DNA from: Roseomonas gilardii subsp. gilardii
GTDB taxonomy: Bacteria; Pseudomonadota; Alphaproteobacteria; Acetobacterales; Acetobacteraceae
DNA length: 64,000 nucleotides
Direction of reading: 5' to 3'
Assembly: GCF_023078375.1 (NCBI RefSeq)
Contig: NZ_CP095554.1
Coordinates: 3,278,501 to 3,342,500 of the forward strand
This document shows, one piece after another, positions 57,270 to 64,000 of the stretch. Both the position numbers and the translations under genes were made by a program. Within the stretch, counting starts at the first letter, position 1. Every line of letters starts with the position of its first letter. Below the pieces are notes generated by a model. The model was given only the letters and a program-made list of their open reading frames with translations, searched no databases and was not told the DNA's origin.

Positions 57270-57378
57270 CCGCTGGCGATTCATCCTCCCAAGGCCTGCT
57301 GAAGCAGGTGGGCACCAGATACCCGGACCACGGTCCGGACAGAGCCAGTTCCCGGAGGATGCACATTGGCCCCGGGGA
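57270..57378 (-). ncRNA. ssrS: Candidate 6S RNA
   Basis: The 150-bp gap between zapA and 5-FCL can fold on the minus strand like 6S RNA: closing helix CATCCTCC/GGAGGATG (57354-57361 with 57282-57289), an apical hairpin with CCGGACC/GGTCCGG (57323-57329 and 57332-57338), and the extra hairpin CCTGC-TTCA-GCAGG (57295-57308) in the central bubble. Location between these genes is the classical ssrS site. 6S RNA mimics an open promoter and sequesters sigma70 polymerase. Exact ends are estimates. Confidence 0.65.
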
Positions 57379-57417
57379 TGAGATACCTGGCGCGAAAGGC
57401 AGCCCCGCCCGGCCTAG

Positions 57418-57738
57418 TTAAGGGCGCTCGAGCTCCGCCGCAATGCCCTCGATCCTCTCGGCGACGCGGACCAGCCGTTCGGCCATCGCGGGGTTGTCCA
57501 GCGTGGGCTGGCCCGCCCGGGCCTGGGACAGCTCGACCTTCAGGTCATGCACCTCATCGGCCAGCAACAGGGCGGCCAGCAGCAGCAGCCGGTTCTCGCC
57601 AAAGGAACCGCCCATGGCGCGCACGGAATGGACCCGGCGGTCCACCTCCGCCGCCAGGGCGACGAGATGCGCCTCCTGCCCGTCCTCGCAGGAAACGGGG
57701 TGGCTGTAGCCGCCGACGCGAACCGTGACCTGACCCAA
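57418..57738 (-). CDS. zapA: Cell division protein ZapA
   Basis: A 106-residue ZapA, which binds and bundles FtsZ at the Z ring. GQVTVRVGGYSHPVSCEDGQ forms the N-terminal fold, and the C-terminal coiled coil starts about LLLLAALLLADEVHDLKVEL. It follows a 112-residue coiled-coil protein after three bases and precedes the 6S RNA candidate. Length is normal for alphaproteobacteria. Confidence 0.92.
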   Translation of the reverse strand: MGQVTVRVGGYSHPVSCEDGQEAHLVALAAEVDRRVHSVRAMGGSFGENRLLLLAALLLADEVHDLKVELSQARAGQPTLDNPAMAERLVRVAERIEGIAAELERP

Positions 57739-57741
57739 GCC

Positions 57742-58080
57742 CTAGACCTCCTGCCTGTTCTGCGGCTCCGCCCGCCGGTCCGGAGCATCCTCCGGCCCCG
57801 CCCGTCCCCCGGACCGCCCGGCCTCCTCCTCGCCGTCCTGCTCCCCGGCCCCTTCCAGGGGCGGCAGGTCCTCTGCTTCCGGCTCGGCCTCCATCTCCCC
57901 CTCGGACTCCTCCCGGGCCAGCGCCAGGCGCAGCCTGGCCAGGGTCGAGTCCAGGCGCCGGCCCAGCTCCGCCACCTCCTCCCCCGAGATGGACGAGCGG
58001 GGGCGCGAGGCCGCGGCAGCCAGACGCTCCACCGCCGCTTCCAGCCGCGCCGCGGCTTCGCCCAAACGATCCGCCATCAA
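57742..58080 (-). CDS. Small coiled-coil protein upstream of zapA
   Basis: A 112-residue acidic protein: a helical N-terminal half (RLGEAAARLEAAVERLAAAA and VAELGRRLDSTLARLRLALA) and a Glu/Pro/Gly-rich C-terminal half. Small coiled-coil proteins of this kind (DUF4164-type) precede zapA in many alphaproteobacteria; that match is from position and composition, not a clear motif. It ends three bases before zapA, so the two are co-translated. Function unknown, perhaps linked to cell division. Confidence 0.65.
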   Translation of the reverse strand: MMADRLGEAAARLEAAVERLAAAASRPRSSISGEEVAELGRRLDSTLARLRLALAREESEGEMEAEPEAEDLPPLEGAGEQDGEEEAGRSGGRAGPEDAPDRRAEPQNRQEV

Positions 58081-58208
58081 GCAAGAACCCCGAACGCGTG
58101 ATATCCTGGGGCATTAGGCATGGCATGGCGCGAGGGTCAACGCCACGCTGGCCCGACCGGGCGGTAAATAGTCGGCGGTCAATCCGGAGGCGGAAAGGGA
58201 ACCGGGCC

Positions 58209-58757
58209 ATGGGCCGGATCGCGGATCACATCCAGGGGGGAAGCACGCCATCCCGGCGGGTGGCCACGGAGACCCCACCGCCGCCCCGCTGGATGCCGGC
58301 GGTCCGGGTCCATGGGCTGCGCGAGGCCGAGGCCGTGCTGCGCGCCGCGGAGGCCACCGGCGGCGGCGCTCCCCATGGCGCGGTGCTGCTGTCCGCCCCC
58401 TGCGCCGCCACCTGGCCCGGCCCGGCGGGCTTCGCGGCGGTGATCCGCCTCGCGTGGGCCCGGCACCCCGGCCTGCCCTGCCGCGCCCTGCTGGATTGCG
58501 GCGCCATGCCGGGGCTGGCGCTGCGGGCGCTGCGCGAGGGCTGGCGGGAACTGGTCCTGGCGGAGACCTGCCCCGCCTTCGCCCAGGTGGCGGGCGCGGC
58601 CCGGATGGCGGGCGCGGTCCTGCACGGGCGGCCGCCAGCGGCACTGTCGCTGGACGGCATCGACCTGCGCCGCCCCGGCGGGATGGCCATCCTGCACCGC
58701 TGGCTCACGGCTTTGCCAACCGGCGGCGAGATGACAGGGCGGGCCGGGCACGGCTAG
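58209..58757 (+). CDS. Conserved-looking orphan protein upstream of aldolase
   Basis: A 182-residue protein I do not recognise. ATG 58209 follows a purine-rich GGAAAGGGAA. The sequence (LSAPCAATWPGPAGFAAVIR, CRALLDCGAMPGLALRALREG, LVLAETCPAFAQVAGAARMA) looks like a compact alpha/beta domain with a repeated strand-helix pattern and four cysteines; no signal peptide or membrane helix. It lies 128 bases upstream of the aldolase, where relatives usually have pgk, and may share its transcript. Confidence 0.65.
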   Translation: MGRIADHIQGGSTPSRRVATETPPPPRWMPAVRVHGLREAEAVLRAAEATGGGAPHGAVLLSAPCAATWPGPAGFAAVIRLAWARHPGLPCRALLDCGAMPGLALRALREGWRELVLAETCPAFAQVAGAARMAGAVLHGRPPAALSLDGIDLRRPGGMAILHRWLTALPTGGEMTGRAGHG

Positions 58758-58885
58758 ACAGGCACCACTTTCCAGGAATCACCATCCCATTCCCGAAAAT
58801 GCGACGCGCCATGGCATTCCGGGACAATCCACGGGAACATCCACCGGCAGCCCCGTCGGGGCTGGAAGAAGGAAAGGGAAACGCG

Positions 58886-59809
58886 ATGCAGCTCACTTCG
58901 CAGGTCCGGGAAATCCTCTCCTGGTACGAGAGCGACAATCCCGGCACCAAGACCAACATCGCCCGCATCCTGAACACCGGGCGGCTGGCCGGAACCGGCA
59001 GGATGGTGATCCTGCCGGTGGACCAGGGCTTCGAGCATGGCCCGGCCCGCTCCTTCGCCCCCAACCCAGCCGCCTATGACCCGCGCTACCACTTCGAGCT
59101 GGCGACCGAGGCCGGGCTGAACGCCTATGCCGCCCCGCTCGGCATGATCGAGGCCGGCGCCGCCACCTTCGCCGGCACCATCCCCACCATCCTCAAGGTC
59201 AACTCCTCCAACTCCCTCTCCACCACCAAGGACCAGGCGGTGACGGGCACGGTGGCGGATGCGCTGCGCCTCGGCTGCTCCGCCATCGGCTTCACCATCT
59301 ATCCGGGCTCGGAATACCAGTTCGAGATGATGGAGGAGCTCCGCGAGCTGGCCGAGGAAGCCAAGGCCGCCGGCCTCGCCGTGGTGGTCTGGTCCTATCC
59401 GCGCGGCCCGATGCTGGACAAGGTGGGCGAGACCGCGCTCGACATCTGCGCCTATGCCGCCCACATGGCCGCGCTCACCGGCGCCCATATCATCAAGGTG
59501 AAGCCGCCCACCGAGGCGATCTCGCTCGACGCCGCGAAGAAGACCTACGAGAAGTTCCCGGTCCCCGACATCAACACCCTGGCCGGGCGCATCCGGCACG
59601 TGGTCCAGGCCTGCTTCGGCGGCCGCCGCCTCGTGGTCTTCTCGGGCGGCGAGGCCGGCACCTTCGAGGCGATGGTGGAGATGGCCAAGGGCATCCATGC
59701 CGGCGGCGGCAACGGCTCGATCGTGGGCCGCAACAGCTTCCAGCGCTCCAAGCCCGAGGCGCTGAAGCTGCTCTCCGCCCTCATCGACGTGTACAAGTCG
59801 CCGCTCTGA
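58886..59809 (+). CDS. Class I fructose-bisphosphate aldolase (DhnA/FbaB type)
   Basis: A 307-residue class I aldolase of the DeoC/LacD-like archaeal type. [18 protein letters not shown] is the N-terminal signature, HIIKVKPP contains the Schiff-base lysine, and [12 protein letters not shown] and [15 protein letters not shown] form the phosphate-binding loop. It cleaves fructose-1,6-bisphosphate in glycolysis and gluconeogenesis. ATG 58886 follows GAAGGAAAGGG. It overlaps thiE by one base (TGATG). Confidence 0.93.
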   Translation: MQLTSQVREILSWYESDNPGTKTNIARILNTGRLAGTGRMVILPVDQGFEHGPARSFAPNPAAYDPRYHFELATEAGLNAYAAPLGMIEAGAATFAGTIPTILKVNSSNSLSTTKDQAVTGTVADALRLGCSAIGFTIYPGSEYQFEMMEELRELAEEAKAAGLAVVVWSYPRGPMLDKVGETALDICAYAAHMAALTGAHIIKVKPPTEAISLDAAKKTYEKFPVPDINTLAGRIRHVVQACFGGRRLVVFSGGEAGTFEAMVEMAKGIHAGGGNGSIVGRNSFQRSKPEALKLLSALIDVYKSPL

Positions 59810-60483
59810 TGGCCGGCTCCGCGAAGCAGCCCCCCAAGGCGCAGAATGGCGACGCGCCCGGCTGCCGACTCTACCTGGTGACGCCGCCGGCGCTGGAACC
59901 GGCCCGCTTCGCGGAGGATCTCGCCCGGGCGCTGGATGCGGGCGACGTCGCCTGCGTCCAGCTCCGGCTCAAGGATGCGGACGACGACACCATCCGCCGC
60001 GCCATCGACGCGCTGCGCCCGGTGGCGCAGTCGCGCGACGTCGCCTTCCTGCTGAACGACCGCGCCGACCTCGCCGTGCAGACGGGCTGCGACGGCGCGC
60101 ATCTGGGCCAGGAGGACGGCGACCACGCGGCCGCGCGGACGCTGCTGCGCGACGGCATCCTCGGCATCACCTGCCACGCCTCCCGCCACCTCGCCATGGA
60201 GGCGGGCGAGCTCGGCGCCGACTACGTGGCCTTCGGCGCCTTCTTCCCCACCGCGACCAAGGAGACCGTCCACAAGGCGGAGCCGGAGATCCTGTCCTGG
60301 TGGGCCGAGGTGATGGAGATCCCCTCCGTCGCCATCGGCGGCATCGACGCGGCGAACTGCGCCCCCGTGGTCCGGGCCGGCGCGGATTTCCTGGCGGTCG
60401 TCGGGGCGGTATGGAACCACCCGGAAGGGCCGGCCGCCGGAGTCCGGGCCATGAACGCCGCGATCGCCGAAGCCGCGGGCTGA
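59809..60483 (+). CDS. thiE: Thiamine-phosphate synthase
   Basis: A 224-residue Thi[41 protein letters not shown] and [11 protein letters not shown] are the pyrophosphate, Mg and thiazole contact blocks. It couples HMP-PP and thiazole phosphate to thiamine phosphate. The one-base overlap with the aldolase gene indicates coupled translation, an arrangement seen in related alphaproteobacteria. thiD is elsewhere, at 35 kb. Confidence 0.94.
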   Translation: MAGSAKQPPKAQNGDAPGCRLYLVTPPALEPARFAEDLARALDAGDVACVQLRLKDADDDTIRRAIDALRPVAQSRDVAFLLNDRADLAVQTGCDGAHLGQEDGDHAAARTLLRDGILGITCHASRHLAMEAGELGADYVAFGAFFPTATKETVHKAEPEILSWWAEVMEIPSVAIGGIDAANCAPVVRAGADFLAVVGAVWNHPEGPAAGVRAMNAAIAEAAG

Positions 60484-60519
60484 ACGGGTCCGGCCGGGCC
60501 GCAAAAGAGGAAGCGCCGC

Positions 60520-61830
60520 TTGGACATCGCCCTGGGACTCTTCCTCACCCTGCTGCTGGTCGTCGTCAGCGTGGTCATCTCCCTGGCGGAAATCTCCTTC
60601 GCCGCCGCGCGCGAGACGCGCCTGCGCGCCCTGGCGCAGGAAGGCGACCTGCGCGCCAGCCGCTTCCTCGCCCTGCGGCGCGACACGGCCAGCGTCGTCA
60701 CCGCCATCCAGATCTGCCTGAACGCCGTCGGCGTGCTCGGCGGCGTGATCGGCGAGGGCCTGCTCTCCCCGCCCTTCTCCGCGGCCCTGGCGGGGATGGG
60801 CCTCAGCCCCGCCACCGCCACCACCGCGGGCTCGACCCTCTCCTTCCTGCTGGTCACGATGCTCTTCGTGCTGCTGGCCGACCTGGTGCCCAAGCGCATC
60901 GCCATGCAGGCTCCGGAGAAGGTCGCCCTCTCGGTCGGCTGGTTCCCCGCCCTGGCGGTGCGCGTGCTCCGGCCGCTGGTCTTCGTCTTCAGCCGCCTCG
61001 CCGACGCCATGCTGCGGATGCTGGGCATGCCCACCACCTCGGTGGCGGAGCTGGTCACGGCCGAGGAACTCCGCGCCACCCTGGCCGCCGGCGTCACCTC
61101 CGGCGCGCTGGAAGCGGGCGAGCACCGGCTGATCGAGAACGTCCTGGCGCTGCGCGAGCGTACCGCCGCCTCGGCCATGACGCCGCGCGACGAGATCATC
61201 TATCTCGACATCCGGGAATCGCCCGAGACCTGGCAGGAGAAGGTCCGCCGCCACCCCTATTCCCGCTACCCGGTCTGCGACGGCAGCCTGGACCGCGTGC
61301 TCGGCCTCACCCGGGCGGAGGACGTGCTGGCCGCGGTGCTGAACGAGGGGCCGGGCGGCATCGACCCCGCCCGCCTGCGCCGCGACGCCCCCGTGGTGCC
61401 CGACACGCTCGACCTCTGGGAGGTCCTCTCCCAGTTCGAGGCGCAGAAGGCCGGCTTCGCGGTGGTGGTCAGCGAATACGCCATGGTGGTCGGCGTCATC
61501 ACCTACAAGGACGTGCTGGCCGTGCTGGTCGGCGGCCTCGCCGATCCCTTCGAGGAAAGCGCCATCGTCCAGCGCGACGAGAATTCCTGGCTGGTGGACG
61601 GCATCGCCCCCATGGCCGACGTGGTGCAGACCCTGGGAATCCCGATCTCGCCCGATTCCGGCCCTTACGAGACCGCCGGCGGCTTCGTCATGCACCATCT
61701 CCGCCGCGTGCCGCGCAAGGCCGACAAGATGGAGATCGCCGGCTTCACCTTCGAGGTCGTCGATGTCGAGGGCTTCCGCGTGAACCAGCTCCTCGTCACC
61801 CGCCGCGCCCTGCCGCGCGAACCCGCCTGA
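60520..61830 (+). CDS. CNNM/CBS-domain hemolysin-like protein (CorC family)
   Basis: A 436-residue membrane protein: a CNNM (DUF21) domain of about four helices (LFLTLLLVVVSVVISLAEIS at the start; AETS-type SFAAARETRLRALA), then two CBS domains (RYPVCDGSLDRVLGLTRAED and AVVVSEYAMVVGVITYKDVL), and a C-terminal CorC_HlyC transporter-associated domain. Members are linked to magnesium or cobalt efflux. The start is TTG at 60520 with AAGAGGAAG upstream; no ATG precedes the first helix. Hemolytic activity is not implied. Confidence 0.9.
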   Translation: MDIALGLFLTLLLVVVSVVISLAEISFAAARETRLRALAQEGDLRASRFLALRRDTASVVTAIQICLNAVGVLGGVIGEGLLSPPFSAALAGMGLSPATATTAGSTLSFLLVTMLFVLLADLVPKRIAMQAPEKVALSVGWFPALAVRVLRPLVFVFSRLADAMLRMLGMPTTSVAELVTAEELRATLAAGVTSGALEAGEHRLIENVLALRERTAASAMTPRDEIIYLDIRESPETWQEKVRRHPYSRYPVCDGSLDRVLGLTRAEDVLAAVLNEGPGGIDPARLRRDAPVVPDTLDLWEVLSQFEAQKAGFAVVVSEYAMVVGVITYKDVLAVLVGGLADPFEESAIVQRDENSWLVDGIAPMADVVQTLGIPISPDSGPYETAGGFVMHHLRRVPRKADKMEIAGFTFEVVDVEGFRVNQLLVTRRALPREPA

Positions 61831-61837
61831 CCGCCCC

Positions 61838-62905
61838 CTACCCGTAGGGCCACCGCCCCAGCCACTGCGTCAGCGCGATCTCCTCCACCCCCGCCGCCAG
61901 CATGGCCAGCCGGTCGAAACCCAGTGCGATCCCCGACCCGCCCGGCATGCCATGCTCCAGCGCCCGCAGGAAATCCTCGTCCACCTCCCAGCCTTCCTCG
62001 CCATAGAGGCGCCGCCGCTCCGCCACGTCGCGCTCGAAACGGCCCCGCTGCTCCGCGGGGTCGGTCAGCTCGTCGAAGGCATTGGCCAGTTCGATCCCGG
62101 CCACGAAGAGCTCGAAGCGCAGCGCCGCCCGGGGGTCCGCCGGATCGCGCCGGGCCAGCGCCGCCTGGGGCGCCGGCCAATGGGTCAGGAAACTCGCCCG
62201 CCCGCGCCCGAGATTCGGCTCCACATGGTCGAGCATCAGCCGGAAGAACAGGTCCTCCCAGCCCTCCCCGTCCGGCGCCTCCAGCCCCAGGCCGCGCGCC
62301 GCCGCGCGCAGGGCCGCGCCATCCCCCTCCCCGTCCGCCCCGACCGTGGCGAGGATATCCAGCCCCCCGCACCAGCGGCGGAAGGCTTCCGCCACCGGGA
62401 TGCGCTCGAAGGGCAGGCCGAGATCCGTTTCCACCCCATGCTGCGCCACGCGGGGCGGCAGCACGGCCCGCAGCAGCGCCTCCGCCTCATCCATCATCCC
62501 GTCCAGCGACAGGCCCGGCGCGTACCATTCCAGCATGGTGAATTCCGGCGCGTGGCGGGAGGAGACCTCGCCATTCCGCCAGACCCGCGCCAGCTCGAAG
62601 ACCGGCCCGGCCCCGGCCACCAGCAGCCGCTTCAGCGCCAGTTCCGGCGAGGTCCGCAACCAGAGGTCCCTCGCCTCGCCCGGCCCCAGATGCGGGCGGA
62701 AGCGGGAGCGGAAGCCCTGGAGATGCACCTCCATCCCCGGTACCGGCACCAGCGCGGGGGTCTCCACCTCCGTATAGCCGCGGCTGGCGAAGAAGGCCCT
62801 GGTCTCCGCCAGGAGCCGGGCGCGGCGGTGCAGCGCCGGCAGGCGGGCCGCGAGGCGTTCGGGAAGCCAGTCCGGCCGGGGGGAAGACGATGCGGGAGAG
62901 GACAT
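61838..62905 (-). CDS. epmA: EF-P--(R)-beta-lysine ligase EpmA
   Basis: A 355-residue class II LysRS-like enzyme without anticodon domain (also called PoxA/GenX). Motif 2 region FELARVWRNGEVSSRHAPE, FTMLEWYAPG and motif 3 GSGIALGFDRLAML are intact. It attaches beta-lysine to a conserved lysine of elongation factor P. The convergent-side partner epmB-like gene, which makes beta-lysine, begins at 63.8 kb with a small secreted-protein gene between. efp itself is not in the window. Confidence 0.92.
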   Translation of the reverse strand: MSSPASSSPRPDWLPERLAARLPALHRRARLLAETRAFFASRGYTEVETPALVPVPGMEVHLQGFRSRFRPHLGPGEARDLWLRTSPELALKRLLVAGAGPVFELARVWRNGEVSSRHAPEFTMLEWYAPGLSLDGMMDEAEALLRAVLPPRVAQHGVETDLGLPFERIPVAEAFRRWCGGLDILATVGADGEGDGAALRAAARGLGLEAPDGEGWEDLFFRLMLDHVEPNLGRGRASFLTHWPAPQAALARRDPADPRAALRFELFVAGIELANAFDELTDPAEQRGRFERDVAERRRLYGEEGWEVDEDFLRALEHGMPGGSGIALGFDRLAMLAAGVEEIALTQWLGRWPYG

Positions 62906-63245
62906 TGCGCCCGCCTTATAGCGCCTCCGCCGCTTCCGGGAGCGGTGGAAAGGGTGATGACGATCGCATGGATTGTTCCATGCCAGGAAACGAACGGCGC
63001 ATCCCCTCTCGCCATCCGTCCTTCCCACGACGCGGGTTTGCCATGCGCGGGGCGCGGAAAACATCGCGTTATCGAGAGGGGTTGCCCCTCCCAGCCTTTG
63101 CCCAGAGCCGGTCCCACCAGCCATTGTTCTGGATTAAAGGACAAACATTCCGCAGCATCGCTGATTTTCCGGTTCGATTAGTGTCCTATCTATCAATCAT
63201 GAGAACGGGACAACGAAGCCCCGCTCAACAGGATCGGAACACACC
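62906..63245. other. Intergenic region with AT-rich promoter-like part
   Basis: This 340-bp gap lies between divergent epmA and a small secreted-protein gene. The right third (63120-63210) is clearly AT-richer than the surroundings, with TATCTA at 63186-63191, and probably holds the promoter of the secreted protein. CCCCTCTCG at 63003-63011 and CGAGAGGGG at 63073-63081 are a 9-bp inverted repeat with a 61-base loop. No further gene is seen. Confidence 0.45.
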
Positions 63246-63572
63246 ATGCATACCCTCTCGAAGATCGGTCTCGCCGCCCTGATGGCCACCACCCTGATGG
63301 CAGCCCCCATGGCGAGCCATGCGGCGGAAGGCGGCGGCTACAGCCAGTACAGCATCGGCTCCACCCCCACGGACACCAGCGGCGCCGGTTCCTCTGCCAC
63401 CCGCGGCACGCCCAGCTTCGACATGGCCGACAGCTATGCCACCCCGGGCAGCGTCGTGCGGAACAGCAGCAACTCCGGCTCCTCGGCGGTGTCCGGCAAG
63501 CCCCTCGGCAACATGCCGGCCAGCCGCTTCAGCTTCGGCTCCACGCCGCTGGACGTGAGCAACAACAACTGA
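63246..63572 (+). CDS. Small secreted Ser/Gly-rich protein
   Basis: A 108-residue protein with a signal peptide (KIGLAALMATTLMAAPMASHA) and a short mature part rich in Ser, Gly, Thr and Asn. Two similar blocks, YSIGSTPTDTS and FSFGSTPLDVS, flank the mature region, so it may be an internal repeat. No cysteine or membrane segment remains after cleavage. Function unknown; a strong terminator follows 35 bases after the stop. Confidence 0.75.
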   Translation: MHTLSKIGLAALMATTLMAAPMASHAAEGGGYSQYSIGSTPTDTSGAGSSATRGTPSFDMADSYATPGSVVRNSSNSGSSAVSGKPLGNMPASRFSFGSTPLDVSNNN

Positions 63573-63606
63573 GCCTCCGCCGCCCGGGCAACCGGGGGCA
63601 GGACCA

Positions 63607-63644
63607 CGAAACAGGGGCGCTCCGGCCGGAGCGCCCCTGTTTCG
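63607..63644 (+). terminator. Strong palindromic terminator
   Basis: A perfect 38-base palindrome: 19 bases CGAAACAGGGGCGCTCCGG at 63607-63625 followed directly by their complement. As RNA it folds into a long stem ending in GUUUCG, so it can terminate the small secreted gene; the mirror form would also work on the other strand. Confidence 0.85.
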
Positions 63645-63672
63645 TTCGCGCCTTCAGGAACCCTCCCCAAGG

Positions 63673-63761
63673 ACCGCTCCCCCGGACGCGCGGCCCAGCC
63701 GTGATCAGGAAACGCCGCGCGCGTTCCTCCGGCACCGCTCCCCCGGACGCGCGGCCCAGCC
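63673..63761. repeat. Two copies of a 28-bp direct repeat, 61 bp apart
   Basis: The 28-bp unit starting ACCGCTCCCCCGGACGCG occurs at 63673-63700 and 63734-63761, separated by 33 bases. It lies between a terminator and the epmB start. Copy number elsewhere in the genome is unknown. Confidence 0.9.
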
Positions 63762-63814
63762 CCTCCCTCTGGCCGCTTCCACCGCCCCCCATCCTGGTCT
63801 AGCTGCTGGCCGCC

Positions 63815-64000
63815 ATGCCCGATGGCCTCCCCCGCCCCACCATGCCGAGCCCCGCCCGCACCCTCCGCGACCCGGAAGCGCTGGCGGAAGCCGGCCTCGT
63901 GCCCGTTGAGGCCCTGCCCGGCCTGCGGGCCGTGTCGGAACGCTACGCCATCTCCGTCACGCCCGCCGTGGCGGCGCTGATCGACCGCGCCGACCCCGCC
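63815..64000 (+). CDS. epmB: KamA/EpmB-like lysine 2,3-aminomutase, N-terminal fragment
   Basis: The first 62 residues run off the right edge. TLRDPEALAEAGLVPVEAL and RYAISVTPAVAALIDRADP match the N-terminal helices of EpmB-type lysine 2,3-aminomutases, radical-SAM enzymes that make beta-lysine for EF-P modification. The radical-SAM CxxxCxxC motif would lie outside the window. Presence of epmA a gene away supports the call. ATG 63842 is an alternative start. Confidence 0.7.
   Translation, partial: MPDGLPRPTMPSPARTLRDPEALAEAGLVPVEALPGLRAVSERYAISVTPAVAALIDRADPA

Noticed and set aside
60520-61830. True hemolysin
   Set aside because: The name comes from family history; the domain content is that of an ion-transport-associated CNNM/CBS protein.

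Overview
The window is a high-G+C chromosomal segment of an alphaproteobacterium, most likely a Roseomonas-like member of the Acetobacteraceae. The evidence is the ruvCAB/tol-pal/ftsH/folP/glmM block, the hisZ-purA pair, zapA followed by a 6S RNA-like locus and 5-FCL, an epmA gene with an epmB-like gene beyond it, and the general codon usage. Most of it is housekeeping chromosome. There is one insertion sequence, and no tRNA, rRNA, CRISPR array or prophage was seen.

Layout. 1-8.5 kb: a dienelactone hydrolase tail, an orphan ParA ATPase, a thioredoxin-like protein, molybdenum-linked modD and fdhD, a CBS-BON protein, a DMT exporter, then alanyl-tRNA editing, sulfurtransferase and cystathionine beta-lyase genes. 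8.5-13 kb: an acyltransferase of unusual composition, a small secreted protein, a DASS anion transporter, and zur divergent from hisI over a short palindromic gap. 13-18.3 kb: a hydrolase/TPR protein, then GNAT-nitrilase-lpxB with overlapping genes and a broken DUF1345 membrane gene. 18.4-28 kb: a Gfo/Idh oxidoreductase divergent from secDF, a Bug-type binding protein, an EAL protein and a two-domain glycosyltransferase (frame broken) divergent from an unknown protein. 28-32.5 kb: purA, hisZ, a lipoprotein and serC. 32.9-39.8 kb: an AI-2E permease, PhzF, thiD, glmM, an MFS exporter, a tautomerase and folP.

39.8-53.8 kb is a long leftward envelope and recombination cluster: yebC, ruvC, ruvA, ruvB, ybgC, tolQ, tolR, tolA, tolB, pal, cpoB, tilS, ftsH, folP. 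It is interrupted between ruvA and ruvB by rightward aqpZ and an orphan gene. 53.9-58 kb: a PPOX flavoprotein, an IS630-type element, ymdB, 5-formyl-THF cyclo-ligase, a candidate 6S RNA and zapA. 58-64 kb: an orphan gene, class I aldolase, thiE, a CNNM/CBS protein, epmA, a small secreted protein and the start of an epmB-like gene.

The most actionable result is that five otherwise recognisable genes (sulfurtransferase, DUF1345, glycosyltransferase, cpoB, tolR) each fail to read through because of one missing or one extra base. Several of these sit in short homopolymers, and two are in the conserved tol-pal operon. Sequence or assembly indels are the simplest explanation, and any gene list from this sequence should allow for that. 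The best regulatory candidates are the zur/hisI palindrome, two identical FNR/FixK-like boxes upstream of the CBS and DASS genes, the serC leader and the 6S RNA. No convincing new multi-gene system was found. The least explained items are several orphan proteins and the aqpZ-orphan insertion inside the ruv cluster.
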